NCBI RefSeq assembly: GCF_000814765.1
Contig: NZ_JWIC01000003.1
Coordinates: 7,501-71,500 of the forward strand
Reading direction: 5' to 3'
Origin: Pseudoalteromonas luteoviolacea
GTDB taxonomy: Bacteria > Pseudomonadota > Gammaproteobacteria > Enterobacterales > Alteromonadaceae
Length of the DNA stretch: 64,000 nucleotides
This document shows, piece by piece, positions 63,087 to 64,000 of the stretch. The translations under genes and the position numbers were made by a program. The notes below the pieces were generated by a model. That model was given only the letters and a program-made list of their open reading frames with translations, had not been told where the DNA came from and did not search any database. Every line of letters begins with the position of its first letter. Positions within the stretch are counted from its first letter, which is position 1.

Positions 63087-63971
63087 TTAGTAAAGCCTAC
63101 TGCCCCAATTAAGTTTCTCTCTAAGAACATGGTAGTAGGAATAACTGGTTGGGTGGATCAAACGGAGCTTTTGAGCTGCTTTTTTTATGAGCACTTCGTC
63201 CCCCGGCAATAAAGCGAGCACAACATGACTATCGCAGCTTACTTGTAAGCTTGCGGTATTTTCAGGGCTGAGTTTTAGCTTTATTTCTTTGTTAGCATCC
63301 ACAACTAAAGGTCGACTAGAAAGGGTATGAGGAAACATCGGCACAAGTGCTACTGCATTGAGTTCTGGTGTTAGAATTGGCCCGCCACCTGAAAGAGAGT
63401 ATGCGGTGGAGCCGGTTGGTGTTGTCACGATTAACCCATCGGAGCGCTGAGAAAAAACAAACTGATCATCAATGAACGCCTCAAACTCAATCATATGCGC
63501 CACTTTATCTGCATGAAGCACGGCTTCGTTAACTGCTAAGTTGGCGCTTTTAAGCTGAGCATGACGATAAACTTCTACTTCCAATAAAAAGCGGTGCTCT
63601 TCAACAAACTTGCCACTGAGGACTTGTTCTAAGGCAGGTTCAAAATCATGGGGGTTCAAATCGGTCAAAAAGCCAAGGTTCCCGCGGTTTACACCGATAA
63701 CAGCGACATCAAAACGGGCGAGTACACGTGCTGCACCCAACATATTACCGTCACCGCCAACCACAATAGCAAGGTCACATTTTTCTCCCAGCTGTACGAG
63801 ATCGAGCAAATGCGCTTCTTGAAGTGCTTCTAATTGTTTGCCAGCACGGCGCTCGACAAAAACATCATAACCCAGTGCTTGCAAAAATGTATAAAGGCGA
63901 TGTAAGGTCTGAGCCGCGCCGTCATGATTCGGTTTGCCAATAAGGCCGATGGTGTTAAATGGAGTGCTCAT
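63087..63971 (-). CDS. nadK: NAD kinase
   Basis: A 294-residue enzyme phosphorylating NAD to NADP with ATP. The motif [13 protein letters not shown] (about 73-85) carries the catalytic Asp, and [19 protein letters not shown] (about 176-194) is the conserved NAD-binding stretch. The start [15 protein letters not shown] is typical. Length fits E. coli NadK (292). The gene is complete, with its promoter partly outside the window. Confidence 0.96.
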   Translation of the reverse strand: MSTPFNTIGLIGKPNHDGAAQTLHRLYTFLQALGYDVFVERRAGKQLEALQEAHLLDLVQLGEKCDLAIVVGGDGNMLGAARVLARFDVAVIGVNRGNLGFLTDLNPHDFEPALEQVLSGKFVEEHRFLLEVEVYRHAQLKSANLAVNEAVLHADKVAHMIEFEAFIDDQFVFSQRSDGLIVTTPTGSTAYSLSGGGPILTPELNAVALVPMFPHTLSSRPLVVDANKEIKLKLSPENTASLQVSCDSHVVLALLPGDEVLIKKAAQKLRLIHPTSYSYYHVLREKLNWGSRLY

Positions 63972-64000
63972 TTTTTATGCAAATCCTTGGTGTATCATCT

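Overview
The window looks like chromosome of a marine gammaproteobacterium of the Alteromonadales, most likely Pseudoalteromonas. This is inferred from moderate-to-low G+C, a secreted S8 protease with two PPC domains, the DUF3450-TtpC-ExbB-ExbD-TonB-TPR operon, candidate LiuR sites upstream of a leucine dehydrogenase and gltBD, and the order apt-dnaX-ybaB-recR-htpG. No database search was possible; identities rest on motifs and family knowledge.

Layout. 1-2523: 3' three quarters of a 23S rRNA, then 5S rRNA and terminator. 2540-3747: an IS481-like element whose transposase has one in-frame stop. It sits in the first of two copies of the post-5S sequence; the second copy starts with a 5S tail fragment. 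4630-16104: secreted protease, rlmI, HD hydrolase, pentapeptide-repeat K+ channel, YgjP-like peptidase, three identical tRNA-Tyr genes, YchJ-like and SulA-like genes, purine permease, cysB. 16159-23488: sdaA, nudL-pabB, class I fumarase, leucine dehydrogenase, CAT-like acyltransferase. 23868-28839: six-gene TonB2-type energy-transduction operon behind a good sigma70 promoter. 29080-31476: lipoprotein, TraR/DksA-like protein, dusC.

31673-33984 is the most interesting locus. It encodes a RiPP metallophore operon of the HvfABC/bufferin type: a secreted precursor with seven tandem units carrying fourteen EGKCG motifs, an MNIO (DUF692) maturase, a DUF2063 partner, and a 39-residue membrane protein. 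An imperfect palindrome lies just upstream.

34168-44042 is the apt-dnaX-ybaB-recR-htpG replication/repair/chaperone block. It is interrupted by a rhomboid gene and by a cassette of unknown genes: two paralogous small membrane proteins around a multi-pass membrane protein, and a divergent pair of XRE regulators. dnaX keeps an in-phase A AAA AAG slippery site. 44116-52949: exported Tpx, a REC-CheC/diguanylate cyclase pair, the prkA-yeaH-spoVR stress operon and sodB. 53184-63971: grxD, gltBD with candidate ArgR and LiuR sites, cytochrome b561, recN with two LexA boxes, a membrane protein and nadK.

No CRISPR array, prophage or complete active insertion sequence was seen.
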